This document shows positions 23,649-31,954 of a DNA stretch of 63,327 nt, in pieces. Source of the DNA: a virus; the IMG/VR virus record IMGVR_UViG_3300025325_000020, positions 1-63,327 of that record; one strand, 5' to 3'. Position 1 is the stretch's first letter. Every line of letters starts with the position of its first letter. A model generated the notes under the pieces. The model made no database searches and was not told where the DNA came from. It saw only the letters and a program-made list of their open reading frames with translations. A program made the translations under genes and the position numbers.

Positions 23649-24024
23649 AACGCCCAACGAGATCGACGGGCCGGACCTGGGGTCATCCCATAGAGCGCCC
23701 AACGAGATCGTGCGCCTGGACTTTTTCCAGGTCCCCGCCGGCTGGGTGCTGACCCGCTACCGCTTCCAGGGCTGCTACCTACCCGTAGCGCGCGAGAACA
23801 AGGACTCCTTAGACCTGGAAGAAGCCCTGGCCTGGTGCCTGGCCGAGCACTGGCTGGTGCGGCGATGGCCGGGCGGGGCGCGGGTCTGGAAATACGATCT
23901 GCTGCCCGTGCGCAGCGGCAGGCAGGCGGAAAGGATGGTGAGAGAAGGCTTGCTCAAAATTGGCCCGGACTGGGCCGAACAGGGAATAGAGATAGATAAG
24001 ATCGATTTTAGATACGATCTATAA
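23620..24024 (+). CDS. Hypothetical protein with duplicated N-terminal block
   Basis: 134 aa. The first 30 residues contain SSHRTPNEI and SSHRAPNEI, encoded by a 25-bp repeat (23641-23665 and 23686-23710, one mismatch, period 45 bp). The conserved part probably begins near VRLDFFQVPAGW, and a GTG at 23710 could be the older start. No function was recognised. Confidence 0.55.
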   Translation: MITVGISSHRTPNEIDGPDLGSSHRAPNEIVRLDFFQVPAGWVLTRYRFQGCYLPVARENKDSLDLEEALAWCLAEHWLVRRWPGGARVWKYDLLPVRSGRQAERMVREGLLKIGPDWAEQGIEIDKIDFRYDL

Positions 24025-24061
24025 ACAATAACTCACCATAAACCACAAAAAGGAAATCAAA

Positions 24062-24919
24062 ATGGATCCCATTACAATCGATTCGGAATTAGCCAAGAAA
24101 CTGGAAGGCGGCATGCGCTCCGGCGAGGCCATCGAGCTGCCTTTCCCGGTCGTCTATGTCTGGGCCTTGAATGGGCAGGCAGGTTATAAGTCCCAGGGCG
24201 GCGCATTGTATTACGGCGGCTGGGCGGCGAAAGCCGAGGATGCCAACGCCCTGGCGCAGACCACCGGCGTCAATATCCCGGCCGGCTGGAATCCGGTGGT
24301 CATTGCCTCGCGGGACGGGAGCGAGTTTGAAGCCTATACGACCCGCTACCTGTTCGTGGCCCCTATCGGCAAGCGCGAGAGCTGGCTGCTAGACGGCAAG
24401 CGTTATCCCGCCTACATCGAAGGCGGGCGGCGCCATCTGCAGGCGCTGTGCTATTTAGCCGAGCAGCTCGGCGAGAAAGGCAGCTTCACCTACGAGCCGT
24501 GGGGGCCGGTGGTCTTGACCGCTAAGGGATACCAGGCCCGCAACATGCTGGACGCTTTTGCCCGCTGGAACAAGGCCACTGCCTCCATTCGCTACAAGAT
24601 CGCCCCCGGCGTTCCGGCCTGGTGCTTCTACTTGCTGGTGGGCACTTATGGGCGCGAGCGGCTTGCGATCAACGTGGGCAAGCCGGGCGCGCAAAGCCCG
24701 ATCACGCCCATCTCGGTTTATGTGGCCGATAAGCTGAAAGAAGACGATATCTCCGGGCTGTTCGTGGGGAGCAAGGTGGCCGTGGAGATGTCGAATTACC
24801 AAGACCAGGCCGCCGAATGGCTGGGAGCCTGGAAGCAGCCGATCGTCGATGGGGCGCAGGAAGCGGAGCAGTTCGCGCCCGAGAACGCCGCCCCGGCGGA
24901 AGACGATATCCCGTTCTAG
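24062..24919 (+). CDS. Single-strand DNA binding-like protein with SSB-type C-terminal tip
   Basis: 285 aa. The body is a large alpha/beta domain that was not recognised as a bacterial SSB. The protein ends in an acidic tail and EDDIPF, matching the DDIPF tip by which SSBs recruit partner enzymes. The gene lies two frames upstream of the Cas4/RecB-like nuclease, as in phage recombination modules. A phage SSB or annealing protein is the best guess. The start follows AAAGGAAA. Confidence 0.6.
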   Translation: MDPITIDSELAKKLEGGMRSGEAIELPFPVVYVWALNGQAGYKSQGGALYYGGWAAKAEDANALAQTTGVNIPAGWNPVVIASRDGSEFEAYTTRYLFVAPIGKRESWLLDGKRYPAYIEGGRRHLQALCYLAEQLGEKGSFTYEPWGPVVLTAKGYQARNMLDAFARWNKATASIRYKIAPGVPAWCFYLLVGTYGRERLAINVGKPGAQSPITPISVYVADKLKEDDISGLFVGSKVAVEMSNYQDQAAEWLGAWKQPIVDGAQEAEQFAPENAAPAEDDIPF

Positions 24920-25001
24920 AAAAACCAGGCCGGATTTCCCCCGGCCCCTGGAAGCCTGCCCCGCAGCGCGACCCTGCGGGGCAGGGGAAAGGCTGAAGAA
25001 T

Positions 25002-25523
25002 ATGCTTTGTTTAACGATTACTCAACCTTGGGCAACACTGACCGCAATCGGGGCGAAGAATATCGAGACCCGCTCCTGGGGAACCAAATATCGCGGCCCG
25101 TTGGCTCTCCACGCGGCCAAGGGTTTCCCGGGGGACGCGCGTACGCTTTGTTTTCGGCAGCCATTCCATGACGTCCTGGTCACCCACGGGTATATCGATA
25201 TCGAAAGCGAGCGGGTAGAAAGCCTGTGCTGGGATCGGTTTCCGTTGGGCGCGGTAGTCGCCGTGTGCACGCTGGTGGGTTGCGTGCGGTTCGGTTATAT
25301 GCCGGTATGGTTTGATCCACCGACGGGGACGATTGCCAAATCCTATGAGCCTCACGGCGGTTTTATCCAGATCCCTCCAGATAAGGACGATCCCGAATAC
25401 TCCTTCGGTGATTATTCTACCGGGCGCTATGCCTGGATTCTTTCCGATATCCGCCCTTTGCCCGAGCCTGTCCCGGCCCGCGGCGCCCTCGGCCTGTGGG
25501 AATGGCAGGGAAAAACGCCATGA
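25002..25523 (+). CDS. ASCH-domain protein
   Basis: 173 aa from ATG 25002. LTITQPWATLTAIGAKNIETRSW, then KYRGPLALHAAKG, forms the N-terminal half of an ASCH domain, a PUA-like RNA-binding fold. The conserved pattern is very clear. The role may be RNA or nucleotide binding. ATGA coupling to the next gene. Confidence 0.8.
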   Translation: MLCLTITQPWATLTAIGAKNIETRSWGTKYRGPLALHAAKGFPGDARTLCFRQPFHDVLVTHGYIDIESERVESLCWDRFPLGAVVAVCTLVGCVRFGYMPVWFDPPTGTIAKSYEPHGGFIQIPPDKDDPEYSFGDYSTGRYAWILSDIRPLPEPVPARGALGLWEWQGKTP

Positions 25524-25720
25524 AAATCAAGATCGTTTTTATCGCCTTGCTCCTCTCAATCCTGCTCCTGGGCGCGCTGGCGGCCATGGATATCCAGGCT
25601 TATCTGCAATCTGCGCCGGGGATTGCCACCCTGACCGGCGCGGCCGGGGAGTTCCATGTTCAGCTCACGCAGATGTCTGTCATCGAAACCGCGCTTGCCA
25701 CGCCGGGAGCGACGCCGTGA
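25520..25720 (+). CDS. Small membrane-anchored protein
   Basis: 66 aa from ATG 25520 (overlaps the upstream stop). One hydrophobic helix (~4-24) is followed by a soluble tail rich in Thr/Ala. The role is unknown. Confidence 0.5.
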   Translation: MKIKIVFIALLLSILLLGALAAMDIQAYLQSAPGIATLTGAAGEFHVQLTQMSVIETALATPGATP

Positions 25721-26355
25721 ACACCCGCGAGCTCGAAAAATCCCTGGTCAATTACATCGTGGCCCATTCCGGCCACGACGGGAAGCGCTCCTACATCGGG
25801 CTGTCCGGCATCGGCGACTGCCCGCGGGCCATCTACCTGCGCCACGTGCACGGCGAGGAGCCGCCTTCGGTCGCCCAGCACCTGAAGTTCAAGCGCGGCT
25901 ACGAGGCGGAGGAAGCTATAATCCGCTACCTGCGCGGCCTGGGCCTGTACCGCGCCGGCGAGACCATCCGCCTGTACGACGGGCTGGTGCAGGGCCATAC
26001 GGACGGGCGCATCCGAGCGAGCTCGGACCGGATCGGGGACAGCCTGCTCGAGATAAAATCGGTGGCCGTTCCGGAGCATTTCCCCGAAGGGGAGCGCGTG
26101 CCGCTGCGCGTCTACTGGCAAACCACTGCCTACATGCACTACCTCGGGCGACGCTACTGCCACGTCATCTACCTGGCCTGCTCGAGCGGCGAGCCGCGCC
26201 TGTACGGGGTGAGCTACCGCCCTGGCCTGGGCCGCCAGATCGAAGACAAGGTGAACGGCCTGGTAGAGGCCGTGCGCGCCTGCCAGATCCCGGCTTGCTC
26301 GTGCGGGCGCTGCGGGGCCGGCGGGCTGGTAGGGAAGGATGGATATTATGAGTAA
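25717..26355 (+). CDS. Cas4/RecB-like PD-(D/E)XK exonuclease
   Basis: 212 aa from a GTG at 25717 (GTGA overlap). Catalytic pieces: GHTDGRI (Asp), LLEIKSV (E-x-K) and YWQTTAYMHYLG (Gln/Tyr motif). An early Cys (GDCPRA) and a C-terminal cluster ACSCGRCG resemble the four-Cys iron-sulfur site of Cas4/AddB-type nucleases. It probably resects DNA ends for recombination together with the SSB-like protein. Confidence 0.75.
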   Translation: MNTRELEKSLVNYIVAHSGHDGKRSYIGLSGIGDCPRAIYLRHVHGEEPPSVAQHLKFKRGYEAEEAIIRYLRGLGLYRAGETIRLYDGLVQGHTDGRIRASSDRIGDSLLEIKSVAVPEHFPEGERVPLRVYWQTTAYMHYLGRRYCHVIYLACSSGEPRLYGVSYRPGLGRQIEDKVNGLVEAVRACQIPACSCGRCGAGGLVGKDGYYE

Positions 26356-26521
26356 TCGGCGGAAGATTACTTCCGGACCGAACCCGCAACCGGATGGCTG
26401 CCTGGACGAGATCGCCGCCATCTTGACCGGGTTGTTGATCATCGCCTTTGCCGGCCTGGCCGCGCTGTTGATCCAGGCGCTGCTGACGCCGGTGCTAAGA
26501 ATCTTAGGAGTGCTCCCATGA
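26348..26521 (+). CDS. Small single-helix membrane protein
   Basis: 57 aa from ATG 26348. The start of the gene is made of hairpin repeat copy 4, encoding RRKITSGP. One long hydrophobic helix (~22-52) follows. It overlaps the nuclease stop and the parB start. Confidence 0.5.
   Translation: MSNRRKITSGPNPQPDGCLDEIAAILTGLLIIAFAGLAALLIQALLTPVLRILGVLP
26359..26375 (+). repeat. Dispersed hairpin repeat, copy 4
   Basis: GCGGAAGATTACTTCCG, 11 nt into a small gene and overlapping the end region of the nuclease gene. The 25 nt from 26358 match copy 1 with one change. Confidence 0.75.
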
Positions 26522-27396
26522 AAATAAAAATCTCCCGCATCGTACCCAACCCCCAGCAGCCGCGCAAACGTTTCGACGAAAGCGGGCTTGCCGAACTGGC
26601 CGCCTCCATGAAGGAGCACGGCCTGCTGCACAATATCGTCGTGGAGGAAGGCGCGGGTGCCTTTATCCTGATCGACGGCGAGCGGCGCTGGAGGGCGGCC
26701 AAACTGTTGGGATGGGCCGAGATCGAGTCCGTTGTGCGCCCGCCTTCCAACGGGTCCGGCCAGCTCGAGCGCACGGTCCTGGCGCTGGTCGCCAACCTCC
26801 AGCGCAAAGATCTGGACCCGGTAGAGGAGGCGCGTGCATACCAGGCCCTCACGGAGCTGGGACTATCCAACGCCGCCATCGCCCACCAGGTGGGAGTGAG
26901 CCTGCCGCGGGTCGCCAGCCGGCGCGCGCTCCTCGAGCTTCCGGAGGAGATCCAGGACCTGTGCGCGGCCGGCCTCTTGCCCATCGACCCGCGTGCCACG
27001 CGTGCGCTGATGAGCGTGCCTGCCGAGCACCGCGTCGCGCTTGCCCGCAAGCTGGCCCGCCCGGGCCTCAAGATCGTCTCGATCCAGAAAGCGGCCGAGA
27101 AGCTCGACGCGGCCCTCTCCGCCGGGCGGGTGAAGGACGAGCCGGCCCTGCATTTCGCCCACCGCCAGGCCGGGCGGCCCGACAAACCCAACTGGGACGC
27201 GCTGCACGAGCTGGGCAAGCTCCCGCCCTGGGCCGAAGTAACTACCGCCGCCCACGAGACCTGCGCAAGTTGCGCGCTCAGGGGTGAGGCAAGCCACGCC
27301 ATCTGCGGCCAGTGCCCGGCCGTGGCGCTCTTGGCCGGGCTGATCGAGGCCTCGCACGAGCCTGTAAAGGTAGGCCAAGGGAACGGCCATCGATGA
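26518..27396 (+). CDS. parB: ParB/Spo0J-family protein
   Basis: 292 aa. The N-terminal ParB domain has NPQQPRKRFDE, ELAASMKEHGLL and the GERRWRAAK box. NLQRKDLDPVEEARAYQ follows, then a helix-turn-helix (SNAAIAHQVGVSLPRVASR). The C-terminus has a CASC...CGQC cluster instead of the usual dimer zipper. No ParA gene was found. It may act in plasmid-like segregation, or as a DNA-clamp regulator. Confidence 0.85.
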   Translation: MKIKISRIVPNPQQPRKRFDESGLAELAASMKEHGLLHNIVVEEGAGAFILIDGERRWRAAKLLGWAEIESVVRPPSNGSGQLERTVLALVANLQRKDLDPVEEARAYQALTELGLSNAAIAHQVGVSLPRVASRRALLELPEEIQDLCAAGLLPIDPRATRALMSVPAEHRVALARKLARPGLKIVSIQKAAEKLDAALSAGRVKDEPALHFAHRQAGRPDKPNWDALHELGKLPPWAEVTTAAHETCASCALRGEASHAICGQCPAVALLAGLIEASHEPVKVGQGNGHR

Positions 27397-28184
27397 GTAT
27401 CGATGCCCTGCTCTCCCACATCGCCGAGACGGCCTGCGCCGCCCAGCGCCTGCGCTCCTGGACAGAATCGGAGTTGGACGCCGTGCGTGCCGGCCTGCCC
27501 ACCCTCGGCTACGCCGGGGTGGGGCAGCAGCTTGGCCGCACCACGGCCGCGGTCAAAATAATCCAGGTGCGCCGCCGCATCGCAGCCCCTTCGAAGCGGC
27601 CCGGCTTCTACACCGCTTGCCAGGCTGCCCGCATCCTGGGCGTGGATATCCACTGCCTGACGGAGCTCGAGCGGCGCGGGCTGATCCGCTTCGGCGTCCT
27701 GCCCGGACGCCGCGCCATCCGCCAGATCACCCGGTTGAGCCTGTGGGTGTGGGCGATCAACCCCCATCACTGGATCTACTTCAAGTCCGAGCGCGTGCGC
27801 GACCCGCGCCTCGCACGCCTGCTCGAGCTGAGGAAAGCGCGCTGGGGCGACGAATGGTGGACTACCGCCCAGGCAGCCGCCCATGTCGGCATTGCCACGA
27901 GCAACACCATCACGATGGCGATCCTGCGCGGCCGGCTGAGGGCTGTCCGGTGGGGCAACTGGCGCGTGCTGCGCTCGGACGCGCTGGCTTACCATTTCAC
28001 CCCCGGGCGGGGCAGCACGGGGCTGCGCTGGACGGCGCGGGCGGACGCCTTCCTGATCAAGGCGCGGGGCGAGGGCTTGCCCTGGGCGGTCATTGGGCGG
28101 ATGATGAAAATGCCCCCCGAGCGGCTGCGACTGCGCTACATGAAGCTTTGCAAAGACGCTTCCAGGAAGGGCAAAAATAGCTGA
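27393..28184 (+). CDS. DNA-binding protein with several helix-turn-helix segments
   Basis: 263 aa from ATG 27393 (ATGA overlap with parB). A Myb/SANT-like segment is followed by MerR/excisionase-like blocks (FYTACQAARILGVDIHCLTELERRGLIRF; WTTAQAAAHVGI). The last ~45 residues form another helix-turn-helix. Several DNA-reading units in one small protein suggest a sequence-specific regulator paired with ParB. Confidence 0.65.
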   Translation: MSIDALLSHIAETACAAQRLRSWTESELDAVRAGLPTLGYAGVGQQLGRTTAAVKIIQVRRRIAAPSKRPGFYTACQAARILGVDIHCLTELERRGLIRFGVLPGRRAIRQITRLSLWVWAINPHHWIYFKSERVRDPRLARLLELRKARWGDEWWTTAQAAAHVGIATSNTITMAILRGRLRAVRWGNWRVLRSDALAYHFTPGRGSTGLRWTARADAFLIKARGEGLPWAVIGRMMKMPPERLRLRYMKLCKDASRKGKNS

Positions 28185-28225
28185 TACGACATATTAGCGG
28201 AACTGCTTTCGAAAGGGTAAATGTA

Positions 28226-28672
28226 ATGGACACTGAAACGGTAACAAAATCAACTTATGCGGGAGCCGATTGGCTCGAAGCCCATTTGCAATACCTGAGA
28301 CCGGGCACTACCATTTCCGAATTCGGAAAGCGAGTTGCGGATCTCCTGGGGGAGTTATTTTACGGGATTTATCATCTGGATAATAGCACTCTCAAGCGCG
28401 CTGACTGGTCAAGCGAGACCTATATTGAGATATCGTTCCGTCCCAATGGCCTGAGTACCTACGATTACGATACTCTGTCTCGGTTGGTTTTCTTGGCTCA
28501 TCATTTGGCTATCCGGGTACAAGCCAACCCTTGTAATATGCAATATCTGGAATTGATGTTTCATCCGAGGAGCCGGGAGGGTGGGTATAGCCAACGCCAT
28601 CCTTTCCTGGATGAAGCGGTTGCAAATTTCCATAAGCAGGTAAAGCTGCCAGAGTTTGACGAGAGCATTTAA
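28226..28672 (+). CDS. Hypothetical protein
   Basis: 148 aa. From here to about 29.9 kb the DNA is visibly more AT-rich than upstream. No family was recognised. The ribosome binding site is GAAAGGG. Confidence 0.55.
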   Translation: MDTETVTKSTYAGADWLEAHLQYLRPGTTISEFGKRVADLLGELFYGIYHLDNSTLKRADWSSETYIEISFRPNGLSTYDYDTLSRLVFLAHHLAIRVQANPCNMQYLELMFHPRSREGGYSQRHPFLDEAVANFHKQVKLPEFDESI

Positions 28673-28689
28673 GTTTCAGAGGAATCACC

Positions 28690-28965
28690 ATGAAAGAAGC
28701 ATTCATCGAAAAAGGTTTTTCTCCTGCCAGTCTGGCTACTATCCAGATCGCCAATGGCATTCTGGACGAATACCGCGCTCAAAACTTCCGGCTATCCCTG
28801 CGTCAGCTCTATTACCAGCTCGTCGCGCGGGATCATATCCCCAATAACCAGCGGTCTTACAAGGATTTATGGGGCGACATGGCCGAGAGCGAGCGGCAGA
28901 TGCGCGCGGACCTCCTGGATTACGCTTATAAATATCGCTCGAACGGAAACGGGAAAGAAGAATGA
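28690..28965 (+). CDS. Short form of a phage protein family with LRQLYYQLVAR motif
   Basis: 91 aa. ANGILDEYRAQNFRLSLRQLYYQLVARDHIPNNQRSYKDL matches the N-terminal block of phage proteins that I recall as usually 300 aa or longer. Here it ends after a short charged helix, so it is a truncated or minimal member. ATGA coupling to the methyltransferase shows that the end is set in place. Confidence 0.55.
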   Translation: MKEAFIEKGFSPASLATIQIANGILDEYRAQNFRLSLRQLYYQLVARDHIPNNQRSYKDLWGDMAESERQMRADLLDYAYKYRSNGNGKEE

Positions 28966-29834
28966 GAATCGGAAAAGTCACTACCGAAGTAGGCAGGCCC
29001 GTGCTGAGATACCACGGCGGAAAGTGGCGTCTTGCACCATGGATATTATCCTACTTCCCATCCCACCGGGTTTATGTCGAGCCTTACGCCGGTGCGGCTT
29101 CTGTGTTATTGCGAAAGCCGCGCTCATATGCCGAGGTATACAACGATCTGGACGGTGAGATCGTCAACTTATTCCGGATATTGCGCGATCCGGCCCAGGC
29201 GAGGGAACTGATCCGGCTGGTGCATCTCACGCCTTACGCCCGGGCGGAGTATGAATTGAGCTACATCACGGCGGGAGATCCCATCGAGCAAGCCCGTCGC
29301 ACGCTCTTGCGCTCCTTTGCCGGCTTCTCCAGTGTTGGAGCCACCGGCAAGTGGCGGACCGGTTTCCGGGCAAACGTTAACCATACATGGACCACGCCTG
29401 CCGGAGACTGGATTTCAGTGCCCGGGACGTTGGAGCAGGCAGTGGAGAGGCTGCGAGGAGTGGTTATCGAAAATGAGCCTGCAATCGATATCATCCACCG
29501 ATACGACGAAGAAAAGGCGTTGTTCTATGTCGATCCGCCCTATGTCCAAACGACCCGCTATATCCGTTGGGCAGGAGAGGCATACAAGTTTGAAATGACG
29601 GATGAGCAACATCGTGAGCTGGCCGATGTTTTGCAGTCTCTATCCGGATACGTGGTTTTGAGCGGGTATGCTTGCGATCTGTATCAAGAGTTGTACCCGG
29701 GCTGGCATAGAGTTGAAAAAGACGCCCATGCGGACGGAGCCAAGGATCGGGTTGAAGTTTTGTGGTTGTCCCCCCGGACCTGGAAAGCTCTCCAGGACGG
29801 AAATGGGCTGCCTCTCTTTGATGGCAGCCGATAA
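28962..29834 (+). CDS. Dam-type (D12 class) adenine-N6 DNA methyltransferase
   Basis: 290 aa. The D12 layout is clear: PVLRYHGGKWRLAPWI (SAM-binding motif), YVEPYAGAASVLL, NDLDGEIVNLF, and the catalytic VDPPYV (DPPY). It methylates adenine in a specific site, probably to escape restriction or mark phage DNA. No restriction partner lies nearby, so it is an orphan enzyme. It sits in a lower-GC stretch, a hint of recent acquisition. Confidence 0.92.
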   Translation: MRIGKVTTEVGRPVLRYHGGKWRLAPWILSYFPSHRVYVEPYAGAASVLLRKPRSYAEVYNDLDGEIVNLFRILRDPAQARELIRLVHLTPYARAEYELSYITAGDPIEQARRTLLRSFAGFSSVGATGKWRTGFRANVNHTWTTPAGDWISVPGTLEQAVERLRGVVIENEPAIDIIHRYDEEKALFYVDPPYVQTTRYIRWAGEAYKFEMTDEQHRELADVLQSLSGYVVLSGYACDLYQELYPGWHRVEKDAHADGAKDRVEVLWLSPRTWKALQDGNGLPLFDGSR

Positions 29835-29855
29835 CGGCACTTATCGAAACTAAAC

Positions 29856-30266
29856 ATGAACCCATTCACCACCGATGCCCTGCGGGAAGCTCTCAAGCAC
29901 GATAAGAAATTGTTCTCCCGAAAATATGCCGAGATTCGCAATGCAGCCCTGTCTTATTATCATGAAGCATTGTGGGTCATCGGTCACCAGTTCTGGCTGC
30001 GGGCGGTGCTCCTTTTCTACCAGTTCCGCCCGGCCTGCGTTGGCTTGGACGGCCTGGAGGACGGCTACGTGGAATGCGACGAATGCAGCCAGCACCTGAC
30101 CGATTCCGTCCAGCACTTTCTCTACACGTGGTGGGTGGAAGAGCATCCGGAATATCGCTGGGATGATTTCGACGAAGGCGAGGCACGGGCGGTATTGGAG
30201 GCCACGCAGGCGGAGAAAGAAGCCGCGCGGCTGGCAAAGACGGATTATCAGATCGCGATGTTTTAG
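29856..30266 (+). CDS. Hypothetical protein ending in a clamp-binding-like motif
   Basis: 136 aa, helical, with CDEC in the middle. The C-terminus DYQIAMF fits the bacterial sliding-clamp binding pattern Q-(L/I)-x-(L/M)-F. The protein at 35376 ends QISMF. A role next to the DNA modification genes, tethered to the replisome, is possible but not shown. Confidence 0.55.
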   Translation: MNPFTTDALREALKHDKKLFSRKYAEIRNAALSYYHEALWVIGHQFWLRAVLLFYQFRPACVGLDGLEDGYVECDECSQHLTDSVQHFLYTWWVEEHPEYRWDDFDEGEARAVLEATQAEKEAARLAKTDYQIAMF

Positions 30267-30274
30267 GCCAAAAT

Positions 30275-30502
30275 ATGAAACCCGAATTGACCTATTTTCT
30301 CTACAACGAAATCCCCGGCGCGCACCATAGCTGGACCCTGGCAGTCCTGGCCGCGGGCCGGAGGGATGCCGACAAGTACATGAAGGCTGTAAATAAAGGC
30401 GGGCATTTCGTGTCGGAAATATCGACCCCCGGCGCAAAGGTCGAGGCATCTTGCGGCGCGGTTACCGCGCGGGCCGGGGAGATCCTGGCGAGAAAGCAAT
30501 GA
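30275..30502 (+). CDS. Small hypothetical protein
   Basis: 75 aa, no family recognised. It is coupled by ATGA to the Mom-like gene that follows. Confidence 0.5.
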   Translation: MKPELTYFLYNEIPGAHHSWTLAVLAAGRRDADKYMKAVNKGGHFVSEISTPGAKVEASCGAVTARAGEILARKQ

Positions 30503-31200
30503 TCGCTCTTACCCCTCTCGCCCGCGATGCCTTATCCATCGCCCAGGCGGTGGTCACCGAGCACCATTACCTTCGACGCCCGGTGGATCCCCGTTGCAGC
30601 GTGGAGGGCTACGAAATAGGTCTTACCAATTACGGCTTTGCGGGATACCTGATTTTTGGCCGTCCGGAGGCGACCCGCTGCCAGGACTGGTACGGCAGCG
30701 TGGAAGACGTCCAGGTGGGGCGCTGCTTAGTGACCCGTTGGCAGGTCCTTAACCTGGCGCGGGTCTGGATCGCTCCCGAGTTCCAGCCGGGCGGCGCGCA
30801 TTGGGAACATTGGGGCAAACACCGCGGTTATTACATTCCCGGCTTTACCGACCGCAAGGGCGTGTTTCGCTCCACCATAGCCAGCGACACGCTCAGGCTG
30901 GCTATCGGTCGCATCGGCTACGACTACCTCTTACATCGCCCCCCGGTATTCCTGGATCAGCCTTACGAAATCCGCTGGCTGCTCTCCTACTGCGATACCC
31001 GTTTGCATAAAGGCGTGATCTACCAGGCTGCCGGGTTCGAGCTGTACCGCACGAACGAAGCTGGGATCCAGACCTGGCGGATACCCTTGCCGGGCCTGAC
31101 TTTGGAGCAAGACGCGGCGGTGAGGGAGGCGTCGAGGATCGACCCGCGCGCCCAGGGCTACCGGGCGAAGCGGGCGCAATTGGGATTGCCGATTAGGTGA
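30499..31200 (+). CDS. Mom-like DNA modification protein (GNAT-fold), copy 1
   Basis: 233 aa from ATG 30499. Blocks: TEHHYLRRPVDPRCSVEGYE, LIFGRPEATRC, RWQVLNLARVWI, STIASDTLRLA, WLLSYCDTRLHKGVIYQAAGF. The last block matches the 'SYxD...H-G-IYQA' signature of phage Mu Mom relatives, which convert adenine to a carbamoylmethyl form that resists restriction. A close paralogue lies at 34684. The exact modification cannot be inferred. Confidence 0.65.
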   Translation: MIALTPLARDALSIAQAVVTEHHYLRRPVDPRCSVEGYEIGLTNYGFAGYLIFGRPEATRCQDWYGSVEDVQVGRCLVTRWQVLNLARVWIAPEFQPGGAHWEHWGKHRGYYIPGFTDRKGVFRSTIASDTLRLAIGRIGYDYLLHRPPVFLDQPYEIRWLLSYCDTRLHKGVIYQAAGFELYRTNEAGIQTWRIPLPGLTLEQDAAVREASRIDPRAQGYRAKRAQLGLPIR

Positions 31201-31218
31201 ATATGTGCTACATATGCC

Positions 31219-31374
31219 TTGCCACATGACCAATCGAATAACGGGGCGTTTTGCTTTTTGTCCTGAGCCGTCGCTTTCCACGAATTGCATATTCGCGGGC
31301 GAAACGCCCTCCATTAGCGGACTCACGTCCCCTGGCTGGTCATGTGGCAATGACGGCGCTAATGGAGGGCGTTT
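31219..31374 (+). promoter_or_regulatory. Interleaved inverted repeats in the HNH gene leader
   Basis: Two perfect inverted repeats interlock: A 31219-31232 with 31337-31350 (14 bp) and B 31302-31319 with 31357-31374 (18 bp). Arm B-right contains the GGAGGG ribosome binding site of the HNH gene. A further GGGCGTTT at 31244-31251 can pair with the same AAACGCCC of B-left. An RNA switch or pseudoknot that hides the ribosome binding site fits. Confidence 0.6.
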
Positions 31375-31378
31375 TGAT

Positions 31379-31954
31379 ATGGCTAGAAAACAATCGGCAA
31401 GAGGGAAGACCGTGACAAGTCATGGTTATGTGCTTGTGTGGAAACCAGAACATCCAGGAGCAGATGTAAGAGGATATATCTACGAGCACCGCTTGGTTGG
31501 TGGTCGAATATTGGGGAGGCCACTTTTTTCAAGCGAGCAGGTTCACCACATTGATGGGGATAAGCAAAACAATAGCCCTGAAAACTTGATGGTGGTTTCG
31601 GGTGCAAAAGAACACCGGGTATTGCACCGGAAGAAACCCACCGGGCGGAGGATGCCCGGAGAAGACAACTCTGTGGTCTATTGTGCCTGTGGTTGTGGTC
31701 AAATGTTTAATAAATATGATTCGGGCGGTAGGCCAAGGAAGTTTATCAGTGGGCACAATCCACCGTCTTCTCCGACTAAGGATTTGATTGTAAGTATCCT
31801 TTCCAGTGGCCCAAAGCTAACATCTCAGCTAATAAAACTTCCGCAGGGAAAGCCCGCTATAGCTTCGGCTATCAGCAAGTTACACAGAAAGGGATTGATA
31901 AGGCAGGTTCGCCACGGGATATGGGAATTAGCTAAGGAGGAAAGAAATGGGTAA
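31379..31954 (+). CDS. HNH endonuclease with C-terminal winged helix
   Basis: 191 aa from ATG 31379. The HNH core is EHRLVGGRILGRPL, then VHHIDGDKQNNSPENLMV (the two His and Asn), then EHRVLH. A CACGCG knuckle follows, and the last ~55 residues form a winged helix. It is typical of free-standing homing endonucleases. Low GC compared with its flanks. No split host gene was seen. Confidence 0.85.
   Translation: MARKQSARGKTVTSHGYVLVWKPEHPGADVRGYIYEHRLVGGRILGRPLFSSEQVHHIDGDKQNNSPENLMVVSGAKEHRVLHRKKPTGRRMPGEDNSVVYCACGCGQMFNKYDSGGRPRKFISGHNPPSSPTKDLIVSILSSGPKLTSQLIKLPQGKPAIASAISKLHRKGLIRQVRHGIWELAKEERNG

Noticed and set aside
23641-23710. Possible CRISPR-like repeat
   Set aside because: Only two 25-bp units with a 20-bp interval, in frame inside a gene; a simple coding duplication.
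23620-23710. Repeat at 23641 as an operator
   Set aside because: It keeps the reading frame (period 45 bp) and has no dyad symmetry, so it is better explained as a coding duplication.
26439-27995. Antisense frame of 518 codons
   Set aside because: It mirrors parB and the next gene, has low-complexity Ser/Arg content and no ribosome binding site.
31200-31954. IscB/HEARO-type or group I intron interpretation of the HNH locus
   Set aside because: The protein is 191 aa with no RuvC-like or PLMP parts, and no split gene flanks it; the leader structure is kept as a separate finding.
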